Assembly (NCBI RefSeq): GCF_002005205.3
Contig: NZ_CP019701.2
Location: 2,787,001-2,851,000, forward strand
Reading direction: 5' to 3'
Source of the DNA: Rhizobium rhizogenes
GTDB taxonomy: Bacteria > Pseudomonadota > Alphaproteobacteria > Rhizobiales > Rhizobiaceae
Length of the DNA: 64,000 nucleotides
Every line of letters starts with the position of its first letter. Position 1 is the stretch's first letter. The position numbers and the translations under genes were made by a program. The notes beneath the pieces were generated by a model. It saw only the letters and a list, made by a program, of their open reading frames with translations. It was not told where the DNA came from and did not search any database. Shown here piece after piece: positions 28,202-37,006 of this stretch.

Positions 28202-28321
28202 CCAAAAAAAAGAGGAGCAGCCAGGTCGCCTGCGGCTCCGCCCGCAGAGTGCCGGCTGACGCGCCGGGTTTCGGGAAAAGAGGGTGATGCCGCGCGAAAT
28301 GCGCAACGAGAGGAGAGTGCC

Positions 28322-31300
28322 TTGAGTGTGACGGAGCAAAAATTCGGCCTTTACGATGCGGCTTTTGAAAAAAGCAGCTGTGGCGTCGGTTTCATCACCC
28401 GCAAGGATGGCATGCAGACGCATGATGTGCTGAAGCGCGGTCATGAGGCGCTCTGTGCCGTGCCGCATCGCGGCGGCATGTCGGCGGAAGGCGTTGGTGA
28501 TGGCGCGGGCGTGTCGCTGGACCTGTCGCTCTCCTTTTTCCGTGAGCTGACGGGACAAGGTTCCCTCAAGGCCGGCCGGTTCGGCGTCGGCAATTTTTTC
28601 CTGCCGCAGAACCCGGCTTTCCACGGTGAGGCCGTCGGTATCATCGGCAGCGCTCTGAAAGAGCAGGGATTTTCGGTCCTGCTGGTGCGCGATGTGCCGG
28701 TGAATGATGCGGCCATCCGTCCCGCCGCAATCCCTTACCAGTTACCGATCCGCCAATGGGTCTTTTCGGCACCCATGGAATGCGCGACCCTCGCCGAATT
28801 CGACTGGCGCATCCATAAGGCTCTGCTCGCCATCGAAGCGCTCGCTTACACCGTGCCGGAGCTTGCCGGTTTTTATCCGCTGTCGCTCAGCGCGCGCACG
28901 CAGGTGCTCAAGGGGCGTCTGAACTCCCAGGAGGTCATGCCCTATTTCCGCGATCTGACAGATCCGCGCCATGAAGTGCATACGATGTATTTCCACACGC
29001 GGTTCTCCACCAATACCGATCCGCACCCCTCCATGGCGCAGCCCTTCCGCCTGATGGCGCATAATGGCGAACTCAACACCGACAAGAAAAACCGGCTATC
29101 GGAAGCGGCCGTGGCGCTGGCGAAGAATGCCAGCATCGTCAGGCCCAAGGGCCAGTCGGATAGCTGCCGTCTGGACCAGACATTGCAGGCGCGGGTGATG
29201 GAGGATGGTCTCGACCTCGTCACCGCCGTGGTCTCGATGATGCCGCCGGCCTGGGAGAACGACGACACGCTCTCGCCCGGTGTGAAGGCGATGCTGGAAT
29301 ATTTCTCGCTCTATGAGGAAAAGAACGACGGCCCGGCCGCGCTGATCTTCGGCGATGGCACTATCATCGGCGCGCGTCTCGATCGCCTTGGCCTGCGTCC
29401 CCTGCGCACCGTGGAAACGGAAGACTATCTCTGCGTCATGTCAGAGGCCGGTCAGATCGCCTTTCCGGCCGAGAGCGTCATCCGTCGCGGCCGTATCGAG
29501 GCAGGGGGCATGCTTTATTACGATCACGCCGCGCGCCGCGCCTTTTCCACCGTCGAAGCGCTTGAGCTTCTGGCGGCCCGGCGGGACTATCCGTGCCTGC
29601 TATCGGAAGCGCGCATCATGCTTGAGGACCTGCCGGAAGTACCGGCGGAAAAGCAGGGCTCGCCACTGCGTTATAATGGCGATCTGGAACGGCATCAGCG
29701 TTATGTCGCCTATTCGCACAATCAGGAAAGCTTCAAGTTCCTGATGGACCCGATGCTGGCCTCCGGTGCCGAAAAGATCTCGGCCATGGGTTATGGCAAC
29801 GCCATCAACGCCCTGTCCGATCAGGAAGGTGGGGTCGCAAAGTATTTCTCGCAGCGTTTCGCACAGGTCACCAATCCGCCGCTCGACAGTATCCGCGAAG
29901 CCGATGGCATGACACTGCGGGTAGCCTTGGGCGCGAAGCCGAACAGCGGTGCGAAGAAAGCTCGCCAGATCGTCGTGCGCTCCCCGATCCTCACCCACCT
30001 CGACATGCTGCGCATTCGCGAACAGCCCGAGACACCCGTTCGCCGTTTCGAAATGCTCTATACGCCGGTCTCCGACACTGCCGATGCCAACGAAGTGGCC
30101 CTCCGGCAGGCGATCGACGGCCTCTGCGATGAGGTCGTGGCTTTCGCGGCTGACGAAGGCGGCATTGCCGTCATCACCGACCGGCATGTCTCGGCAGGCC
30201 GTGCGGCCTTGCCGATGATCATGGTCGTTTCCGCCATCAATCAGCGGCTGATCGAGGAAGGCCTGCGGCTGCGCGTTTCCCTGATCGTCGAAAGCGGACA
30301 GTTTTCCTCCTCCCATCACATTGCAGCCGGTCTCGGTTTCGGCGCTTCGGCGGTCTACCCACTCGGCGTGCAGTTCCGTGCGGAGGAGAAATTCGGGGCC
30401 GATGCCGACAAGGCGTTCAAGCGCTTCGCCAAGGCGGCTGAAAAGTCGCTGATGAAGACAATGGGCAAGGTCGGCCTGTGTACGGCGGAAAGCTACATCG
30501 GCGGCGAGTTTTTCGAGCCGAACTTCCTTGATACCGACGATCCGGTGCTGAAGCGCTATTTCCCCAATGTGAAAACCCCTGTCGGTGGCGTCAACTTCGC
30601 CGTCATCGCGCAGGCGGTGGCGGACTGGCACCGCAAGGCGCTGTCGGTGAAGGATGAGAACGACATTCCCCTGCTCGGCCTCTTCAAGGAACGTGCGGAA
30701 GGTGCCGGCCATTCCTATGGCACGACGGCGGTTCGCGGCTTCGTGGATATGACGGAGGAAAAGATCGGTTTCGACAAGGGAACCGAAAACGAGGAGGCGC
30801 TGCGCCTCCTGCCGCTCAACCGGCTTGAGGATGCCTTCGGTCTCAACGATGCGGCCTATTATCACAACAGCTTCGACCGGCTGACCCCCGAGGCCATCGA
30901 CGCGTTCGAGGTGACACCCGGTTACCGTTCCTTTGCCCGTATGATGGCGGAAGAAAGGGCGCGACGTCCGGCCGCCCTGCGCGATGTTCTGGAATTGCCG
31001 GCCGATGTGACCTTCGCCGGTTCGGCCGAAGAATTCCGCCGGGAAATGGGTCGCTTCTCCCGGCAGGGCAACAACAGCTTCATGGTGCGCGGATTGCTGT
31101 GCGAAGAGGCGGGAGACGGCGCGTTCCGGCTGCAATTGACCGGTCCGCATGGTCACGAACTTGCCCGCCTTGCCGCACTCGGCCAGTCGCTGCTCGACCG
31201 CTTCGGTGACGATATCGCCGGGCATTGGCTGGAAGGCGGCGCGCTCATGGTTCAGGCGAGGGGTGAGGCCTCCGCCTACCTCTCGCTTATCCGCACCGCG

Positions 31301-33826
31301 CCGGCGAGCGTTCCGCTCGATACGGTGCAGAAGGCGAGCGAGATCACCAAGACGCTGGCGTCGGGTGCGATGAGCCATGGCGCGCTGGTCGCGGCCGCCC
31401 ATGAGGCGGTGGCGCATGGCACAAACATGGTCGGCGGCATGTCGAATTCGGGAGAGGGCGGCGAGCATATCTCCCGTTACGGCACCATCCGTGCCTCGCG
31501 CATCAAGCAGTTCGCCTCCGGCCGCTTCGGTGTCTGGGCCGGTTATCTTGCCGATCCGATGCTGGAAGAGATCGAGATCAAGATCGGTCAGGGCGCAAAG
31601 CCGGGTGAGGGCGGGCAGCTGCCGTCTCCTAAGGTGACGGTGGAAATCGCGGCGGCACGTGGAGGCACGCCGGGCGTCGAACTCGTTTCGCCGCCGCCGC
31701 ATCACGATACCTATTCGATCGAGGATCTGGCCCAGCTTATCCACGATGCCAAGGCGGCGCGCGTGCGCGTCATCGTCAAGCTCGTCTCGTCGGAAGGCAT
31801 CGGCACCATTGCGGTCGGCGTCGCCAAGGCGGGGGCGGATGTCATCAATGTCGCCGGCAATACCGGCGGTACGGGTGCGGCGGCCGTCACCAGCCTCAAA
31901 TATACCGGCCGTGCGGCGGAAATCGGCATCGCCGAGGTGCATCAGGCGCTGTGCGCCACCGGCCTGCGCGCCAAGGTGCTGCTGCGTTGTTCCGGCGCGC
32001 ACCAGACGGCAAGCGACGTGGTGAAATCAGCCCTTCTTGGCGGCGACAGCTTCGAATTCGGCACCACGGCGCTGATGATGCTGAAATGCGTCATGGCGAA
32101 GAACTGCAACATCAAGTGCCCGGCTGGTCTCACCACCAATCAGGAAGCCTTCAACGGCGATCCGCGGGCGCTGGCGCAATATCTCATGAACATCGCCCAT
32201 GAAACGCGCGAAATCCTGGCCACTCTCGGCCTGCGTTCGTTGCGGGAGGCGCGAGGCCGCTCCGATCTCCTTCACCTCCTCGATCATCCGGCAAGCGTCG
32301 GCCAGCTTGACCTCCGGGCAATGCTTGCCGTGGTCGAAGAGGTGAAGATCGACAGCCCGGTCTATATGGAAAAGGATTTTGCGCTGGACGATGCCTTCAT
32401 CGAACTCGTGCGCTCGGCGCTGGTCGACAGCAGGCGCGAGAACATCGAGCTTGGCGGCAATCGTTTCCTCAACAATTGCAACAAGAGCGTCGGCGGCCAG
32501 CTCGCCGTCGATATCGAACGCATGCTGAACCATGAGCTTTCCGACGAAGAGGCGGATGCGCTGCCGGCGGTGAAGCGCGACAGCCGTGGCCGCCGGTTCC
32601 TGGAAGCGGGGTCGGTGCGCATCGATACGTCAGGTTCCGCCGGTCAGTCCTTCGGCGCTTTCTGCAATGACGGCATGGTCATGATCCATACCGGCACCTG
32701 CAATGACGGCGTTGGCAAAAGCGCCTGTGGCGGCACCATCGTCGTGCGCTCTCCCGGCGGCGGTTCGCAAGAGGCGGGCGGCAATGTGCTGGTCGGTAAT
32801 TTCGCGCTGTTCGGCGCCACTGGCGGCCGCACCTTTGTGGAAGGTCAGGCCGGTGACCGTTTCGCGGTGCGCAATTCCGGCGCAACCGCCGTTGTCGAAG
32901 GCGTGGGTGATTTCGCCTGCGAATACATGACCAATGGCGCGGTCTTGAACCTCGGCAGTTTCGGCAAGGGCTTCGGCAACGGCATGAGCGGCGGTTTCGT
33001 TTATCAATACGATCCCTATGGTGATCTGCCGAAGAAGGTCAGCCACGATTCGATCCTGCTCGGCTCGATCACTGGCGAAGATGAGCAGGCCGCGATCCAT
33101 AATCAGGCCGTCCACCAGCTTCTGTCCTGGCACGTCGCGGAAACCGGCTCGGCCAAGGCGGCATGGTTCCTGGAAAACTGGGAGAGCGAACAGCATAATT
33201 TCGTCTACGGCATGCCGCGCGCCCTGCTGCTTTATCAGGACAGCGACGAAATTCTCAAAGCCAAGCCCCGCAAGGAGCTGCTGGAGGAACTGGCCTCCGC
33301 GCTTGCCGCCCATCAGCTACGCAAGTTCAAGCTCGCCTACCGCGACCGCAAGTCCGTGCTGAACGGAACGGTGCCGGGTTACGGCGAGACGGATACGGAA
33401 GACATGTATGCGCTCATCAATAACTACACGGTGTTGAGCATGGCGCAGGCCATCGCCCTGCAGCGGGTGCCGATGGCATCAGGTCCTTCCGATCCCGGCA
33501 TTGAAAAAGCCGTGCGCAATCTCATCCTCACGGAAGATTATGCGCTGATGCAGCGTTTGCTGAAATATGCGCGCGAGGCGCTTTCCGATCATGGCGACGA
33601 ACAGCTTGCGGTGATGATCGCCGCCAAGCGGCTCGACGATTACAAGCAGGCGCTGGCGCGCCGCAACATCTGGTCGGTGGACAGCCCCGGCACCTATGGC
33701 TGGATCATGCAGCAGAGTTGCAAAAACATCGAGAAGATCGGCCGCCTGCCGGGCTTCGAGGAGCTTTTTGCTGCCCGCGCCATACCGGACCTCGCCACCG
33801 CATCCAGCCAGAACAGGGCAGCATGA
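28322..33826 (+). CDS. Divergent glutamate synthase large-subunit homologue with C-terminal extension
   Basis: This 1834-aa protein has the GOGAT alpha-subunit layout. The class II glutamine amidotransferase domain has nucleophile Cys20 (SSCGVGF, after a short propeptide) and MAHNGELNT. The central domain contains RFAQVTNPPLDSIREADGM. The FMN synthase domain has MVGGMSNSGEGGEHISRYG and GAKPGEGGQLPSPKVT. The C-terminal beta-helix has FAVRNSGATAVVEGVGD. The Fe-S cysteines are Cys1256, Cys1262 and Cys1266 (C-x5-C-x3-C), one residue tighter than the usual C-x5-C-x4-C. Several synthase-site blocks differ from classical GltB, such as AGNTGGTGAAAVTSLKYTG. About 185 residues (1650-1834) extend past the normal end, where typical GltB is 1500-1570 aa. 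The start is a TTG with AGGAG upstream. No gltD is adjacent; a CysJ-like gene overlaps the stop. Confidence 0.85.
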   Translation: MSVTEQKFGLYDAAFEKSSCGVGFITRKDGMQTHDVLKRGHEALCAVPHRGGMSAEGVGDGAGVSLDLSLSFFRELTGQGSLKAGRFGVGNFFLPQNPAFHGEAVGIIGSALKEQGFSVLLVRDVPVNDAAIRPAAIPYQLPIRQWVFSAPMECATLAEFDWRIHKALLAIEALAYTVPELAGFYPLSLSARTQVLKGRLNSQEVMPYFRDLTDPRHEVHTMYFHTRFSTNTDPHPSMAQPFRLMAHNGELNTDKKNRLSEAAVALAKNASIVRPKGQSDSCRLDQTLQARVMEDGLDLVTAVVSMMPPAWENDDTLSPGVKAMLEYFSLYEEKNDGPAALIFGDGTIIGARLDRLGLRPLRTVETEDYLCVMSEAGQIAFPAESVIRRGRIEAGGMLYYDHAARRAFSTVEALELLAARRDYPCLLSEARIMLEDLPEVPAEKQGSPLRYNGDLERHQRYVAYSHNQESFKFLMDPMLASGAEKISAMGYGNAINALSDQEGGVAKYFSQRFAQVTNPPLDSIREADGMTLRVALGAKPNSGAKKARQIVVRSPILTHLDMLRIREQPETPVRRFEMLYTPVSDTADANEVALRQAIDGLCDEVVAFAADEGGIAVITDRHVSAGRAALPMIMVVSAINQRLIEEGLRLRVSLIVESGQFSSSHHIAAGLGFGASAVYPLGVQFRAEEKFGADADKAFKRFAKAAEKSLMKTMGKVGLCTAESYIGGEFFEPNFLDTDDPVLKRYFPNVKTPVGGVNFAVIAQAVADWHRKALSVKDENDIPLLGLFKERAEGAGHSYGTTAVRGFVDMTEEKIGFDKGTENEEALRLLPLNRLEDAFGLNDAAYYHNSFDRLTPEAIDAFEVTPGYRSFARMMAEERARRPAALRDVLELPADVTFAGSAEEFRREMGRFSRQGNNSFMVRGLLCEEAGDGAFRLQLTGPHGHELARLAALGQSLLDRFGDDIAGHWLEGGALMVQARGEASAYLSLIRTAPASVPLDTVQKASEITKTLASGAMSHGALVAAAHEAVAHGTNMVGGMSNSGEGGEHISRYGTIRASRIKQFASGRFGVWAGYLADPMLEEIEIKIGQGAKPGEGGQLPSPKVTVEIAAARGGTPGVELVSPPPHHDTYSIEDLAQLIHDAKAARVRVIVKLVSSEGIGTIAVGVAKAGADVINVAGNTGGTGAAAVTSLKYTGRAAEIGIAEVHQALCATGLRAKVLLRCSGAHQTASDVVKSALLGGDSFEFGTTALMMLKCVMAKNCNIKCPAGLTTNQEAFNGDPRALAQYLMNIAHETREILATLGLRSLREARGRSDLLHLLDHPASVGQLDLRAMLAVVEEVKIDSPVYMEKDFALDDAFIELVRSALVDSRRENIELGGNRFLNNCNKSVGGQLAVDIERMLNHELSDEEADALPAVKRDSRGRRFLEAGSVRIDTSGSAGQSFGAFCNDGMVMIHTGTCNDGVGKSACGGTIVVRSPGGGSQEAGGNVLVGNFALFGATGGRTFVEGQAGDRFAVRNSGATAVVEGVGDFACEYMTNGAVLNLGSFGKGFGNGMSGGFVYQYDPYGDLPKKVSHDSILLGSITGEDEQAAIHNQAVHQLLSWHVAETGSAKAAWFLENWESEQHNFVYGMPRALLLYQDSDEILKAKPRKELLEELASALAAHQLRKFKLAYRDRKSVLNGTVPGYGETDTEDMYALINNYTVLSMAQAIALQRVPMASGPSDPGIEKAVRNLILTEDYALMQRLLKYAREALSDHGDEQLAVMIAAKRLDDYKQALARRNIWSVDSPGTYGWIMQQSCKNIEKIGRLPGFEELFAARAIPDLATASSQNRAA

Positions 33827-35592
33827 TGAAGATACCCTATATTCCCGAAGACGCGCCCTTCAATGGTGACCAGCGCGCCTGGCTCGCCGGCTTTCTGGCC
33901 GGACTCCATTCCCGCGCCGCCATCGGTTTGGAGACATCGGTGGCCGCTGCCGCCCCCAAAACGGCTGCCAGCGTGCTGAACATCCTTGTCGGCACCCAGA
34001 CTGGCAACGCCGAAGCTTTGGCGATGGATATCGCCGCCGCTGCGCGTACCCAGGGCATGCAGCCGGTGGTAACGGCGCTGGACGATGTATCCATGGACAG
34101 TCTCGGTTCCATGAAGCGGGTCATCGTCGTCACCTCGACCTATGGCGAAGGCGAGATGCCTGACAATGCCCAGTTGTTCTGGGAGGCGCTTGCCGCTGAC
34201 GGCGCGCCGCGACTGGACGAGATGAATTTTGCCGTGCTTGCGCTCGGCGATACCGGTTACGACGGCTTCTGCCAGGCGGGCAAGCTCATCGATACGCGCT
34301 TCGAACAGCTTGGCGGCAAGCGCATGAAGACGCGGATCGACTGCGATATCGACTTTGAGGATGCGGCCACTGCATGGATCGGCGAGACCCTGCCGCTCGC
34401 GCTCGCCCTTGGCGGTGGTGATGCGACGGCTACGGCCGCGCCTGCGGTCGCCGAACCGCCGATGCGGGCGAAGCAGGGCTGGAACCGCAAGAACCCCTAT
34501 TCGGCGCGGGTAAGCGTCAATCACCGTCTTTCCGGCCCGGGCTCGTCGAAGGAGATCCGCCACTACGAATTCGATCTTGGGGAAAGCGGGCTCGATTATG
34601 AGGCGGGTGATGCCCTTGGCGTCGTTCCCCTCAACGATCCGAAACTTGTCGGCGCGCTGCTCGCGCATTTCGGCGCGGGCGCAGAGAGTGAAGTCGCAGG
34701 ACTGGATCGCCCGGTCGGCGATGCGCTTCTCAACATGTTCGAAATCTCGACACCCTCGCGCGAGCTCGTCGCCGAAATCGGCCGGCGCGCAGGGCATGAT
34801 GAGCTCAGCCACATCCTTGCGAATGGGGACAGGGAGCAACTTGCTGCCTTTCTCTGGAGCAAGGATATTCTCGATCTGGTCAATCTCGGCGGAAAACCCG
34901 TATTCGAGCTTGCGGAATTCGTGACCTTCCTGAAGCCGCTGCAGCATCGCGCCTACTCCATCTCCTCCAGCCCGCTGGTTGCGCAAAACAGCGTGCATCT
35001 GACGATTGCCAGCGTGCGTTATCGCGCCGAGGGGCGTGAGCGTGGCGGCGTATGCTCCACCTATCTGGCGGATCGGGTGGAGGCTGGTAAGACTGCCGGA
35101 ATTTTCGTTTCGCCTAACAAGGCGTTCCGCGTGCCACAGGATAATGCCGCGCCTGTCATCATGGTCGGGCCGGGCACGGGCATTGCACCATTCCGGGCTT
35201 TTCTGCAGGAACGACAGGCGAGGGGTGCAAACGGCAGGAACTGGTTGTTCTTTGGCGACCAGCACCGGCAGTCGGATTTCATCTACGAAAACGAGCTTGG
35301 CGAAATGAGCCGCACGGGCGTGCTGACGCGCCTCGATCTCGCCTTTTCGCGCGATCAGGCGGAAAAGATCTATGTGCAGACGCGCATGCGCCAGAACGGC
35401 AAGGCGCTTTATCAATGGCTCGAAGAGGGAGGCTATTTCTACGTCTGCGGCGATGCGACCCGCATGGCGAAGGACGTCGACGATGCCCTGCATCAGATCG
35501 TCATGGATGAGGCGGGCATTTCTGCTGAAGCGGCAGGCGATTATGTGAACCGGCTGAAGCGCGAAAAACGTTATCTGCGCGACGTCTATTAG
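33823..35592 (+). CDS. CysJ-like diflavin reductase (FMN flavodoxin / FAD-NADPH domains)
   Basis: This 589-aa protein resembles the sulfite reductase flavoprotein throughout. An N-terminal helix (YIPEDAPFNGDQRAWLAGFLAGL) precedes a flavodoxin domain with the FMN loop VGTQTGNAEALA, VTSTYGEGEMPDNAQ and LGDTGYDGFCQAGK. The FAD module has HRAYSISSSPLV and GGVCSTYLADRV, and the NADPH module has VGPGTGIAPFRAFLQER, YVCGDATRMAKDV and the C-terminal KRYLRDVY. The ATG overlaps the gltB-like stop by 4 bases (ATGA); a second ATG follows directly. No cysI hemoprotein gene is near. It is inferred to pass NADPH electrons to the GltB-like protein in place of GltD. Confidence 0.9.
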   Translation: MMKIPYIPEDAPFNGDQRAWLAGFLAGLHSRAAIGLETSVAAAAPKTAASVLNILVGTQTGNAEALAMDIAAAARTQGMQPVVTALDDVSMDSLGSMKRVIVVTSTYGEGEMPDNAQLFWEALAADGAPRLDEMNFAVLALGDTGYDGFCQAGKLIDTRFEQLGGKRMKTRIDCDIDFEDAATAWIGETLPLALALGGGDATATAAPAVAEPPMRAKQGWNRKNPYSARVSVNHRLSGPGSSKEIRHYEFDLGESGLDYEAGDALGVVPLNDPKLVGALLAHFGAGAESEVAGLDRPVGDALLNMFEISTPSRELVAEIGRRAGHDELSHILANGDREQLAAFLWSKDILDLVNLGGKPVFELAEFVTFLKPLQHRAYSISSSPLVAQNSVHLTIASVRYRAEGRERGGVCSTYLADRVEAGKTAGIFVSPNKAFRVPQDNAAPVIMVGPGTGIAPFRAFLQERQARGANGRNWLFFGDQHRQSDFIYENELGEMSRTGVLTRLDLAFSRDQAEKIYVQTRMRQNGKALYQWLEEGGYFYVCGDATRMAKDVDDALHQIVMDEAGISAEAAGDYVNRLKREKRYLRDVY

Positions 35593-35634
35593 AGACAGAT
35601 TATGTGGGGGATCACCCTTGCTGCTCCCGATGGC

Positions 35635-36225
35635 TCAGCAATTGGTGCAGGTGACCTCCGCATCGCGTTGCTTGAAGAAGTAGTCGCGGCCGATGGTGAT
35701 CGATCTTACACCGGAGGATGAGACGTCGGTCATGAACATCAGCAATTCATGCGGGACGGAAAGCTCGACATGGATCAGGAAGGTTTCCGCAATCAGCAGA
35801 CGCGGCGGAACCGCCACCACCGATCCCACGGGATAAGGCTTCTGGTCTCTCTCATCCCAGGACCAGGCGATTTTCGCCTGTTTCTGCTTGTCGATTGTTA
35901 TGCCGCTGATCTTCAGCTTTAAACCCGTCGTGCTGTAAGGTGCAAAGACGGCGGCTGCAACATGCTGCATGTTTTTAAGATAGGCCTTGTCAACCGAGCC
36001 TGTCTTCGAGATCAGGTCGTTGATCGTCGCCGAAGCGCTGCTTGCCCGCTTATAGGTATTGTAGCCGATGGTGAGTTCGAAGGACGTCACATAAAGGGCG
36101 AGCAATATCGGGAAGATGATTGCAAATTCCACCGCGCCGACGCCGCGCCGATCCTTTATGAAGCGCGCGGCGAGCGCGGCAAAACGATGTCTGCCATTCG
36201 CCACGGCGTCCACCAGCCCTGCCAT
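35635..36225 (-). CDS. TadE-like pilus assembly protein
   Basis: This 196-aa protein has the TadE/TadG arrangement: a short basic head, then RRGVGAVEFAIIFPILLALYVTSFELTIGYN, in which the Gly-x-x-x-x-Glu-Phe motif resembles prepilin cleavage and the Glu at position +5 of type IV pilins. A periplasmic C-terminal region with two cysteines (CTNC end) follows. Its start overlaps the stop of the upstream TadE-like gene by one base (TAATG), so the two are one operon. Such minor pseudopilins are normally part of a tad locus, but no tad secretion genes lie in this window. Confidence 0.8.
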   Translation of the reverse strand: MAGLVDAVANGRHRFAALAARFIKDRRGVGAVEFAIIFPILLALYVTSFELTIGYNTYKRASSASATINDLISKTGSVDKAYLKNMQHVAAAVFAPYSTTGLKLKISGITIDKQKQAKIAWSWDERDQKPYPVGSVVAVPPRLLIAETFLIHVELSVPHELLMFMTDVSSSGVRSITIGRDYFFKQRDAEVTCTNC

Positions 36226-36821
36226 TATAAGCCTCCGCTTGTGGTGTATTTCTCGTTCATGAAGGCGTCGGTCGCGACGATGAGAAAATGTGAGGGCATG
36301 GACCCGTCCGCCGGGCGTATTTTTGTGAGATATGGCCGGATGATATCGGCGATGACGCGCCAGCGATAATAAACGCGCAGCATGTTGATCGTTTCCGGTC
36401 CGCCCGGTTTGAAGCCGAATTCCGCCGTATCGAGATCGTAATATTCGCCATAGGCCTTCAGCGGTATCGTGGTTGGAATATCCTTGAAGGCGGGAAAGGA
36501 GCGAAGGTCGATATAAAGTTTCTGTTCGGTTTTTATTTCATCGTCAGAGCAGGTGATCATCACCGAAACTTCGTTGCAGAAGTTCTTGCGAAAATCCTCT
36601 TTCGAAATCGAACTGCTGATCTGCCCGGTGCGCAGACGCCGCGCCATCGTGTCCGTGGCATTCACGACGACCTGTTCCGCTATCAGGGCGATGAAAGTCT
36701 CGATGATTGCAAAGACGACGAGGAAGTAGGGAATGGCGAGGATCGCGAATTCAATAGCCGCTGTCCCGTCGCGCGAGATTCCGAATTTTCTCAGCAATGG
36801 CGTCAGTCTGGCCAGTCGCAT
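36225..36821 (-). CDS. TadE-like pilus assembly protein
   Basis: This 198-aa protein starts with a basic head and a membrane helix (SRDGTAAIEFAILAIPYFLVVFAIIETFIALIAEQ), again with the Gly-x-Ala-x-x-Glu-Phe type motif of TadE proteins. The rest is a periplasmic domain with two Cys residues (FCNEVSVMITCSDDE). It is paralogous in layout to the following gene and is translated first. The spacer upstream (36822-36957) contains no gene and probably holds the promoter. Separate small tadE-type pairs occur in other rhizobia; the exact role is unknown. Confidence 0.8.
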   Translation of the reverse strand: MRLARLTPLLRKFGISRDGTAAIEFAILAIPYFLVVFAIIETFIALIAEQVVVNATDTMARRLRTGQISSSISKEDFRKNFCNEVSVMITCSDDEIKTEQKLYIDLRSFPAFKDIPTTIPLKAYGEYYDLDTAEFGFKPGGPETINMLRVYYRWRVIADIIRPYLTKIRPADGSMPSHFLIVATDAFMNEKYTTSGGL

Positions 36822-36957
36822 ATGTGTCTATCTTTGGAATATGCGGCAAGCGCAACCGTTGAAATTGTTGCGGACCATAACCAGCCGATGTTTAAATTCA
36901 GTTACCCGAACAGGTTCTACTTTAGCGATTCACAAAAATGACACAGGCTTTAAATGC

Positions 36958-36985
36958 AAAAAGCCCGGCATATTGCCGGGCTTTT
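36958..36985 (-). terminator. Rho-independent terminator after fabI
   Basis: GCCCGGCA and TGCCGGGC form an 8-bp stem around TAT, with AAAAA on one side and TTTT on the other. On the minus strand it follows the fabI stop by about 20 bases and ends in TTTTT. Confidence 0.9.
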
Positions 36986-37006
36986 GCCGAAAGACAAAAA
37001 TACGGA

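Noticed and set aside
29600..32002. An 800-codon open frame opposite the gltB-like gene
   Set aside because: Same cause: GC-biased third positions keep the antisense frame open. It shows no domain or motif.
33823..35592. Sulfite reductase operon (cysJ with cysI)
   Set aside because: Although the protein is CysJ-like, no cysI or other sulfate-reduction gene lies beside it; the overlap with the GltB-like gene points elsewhere.
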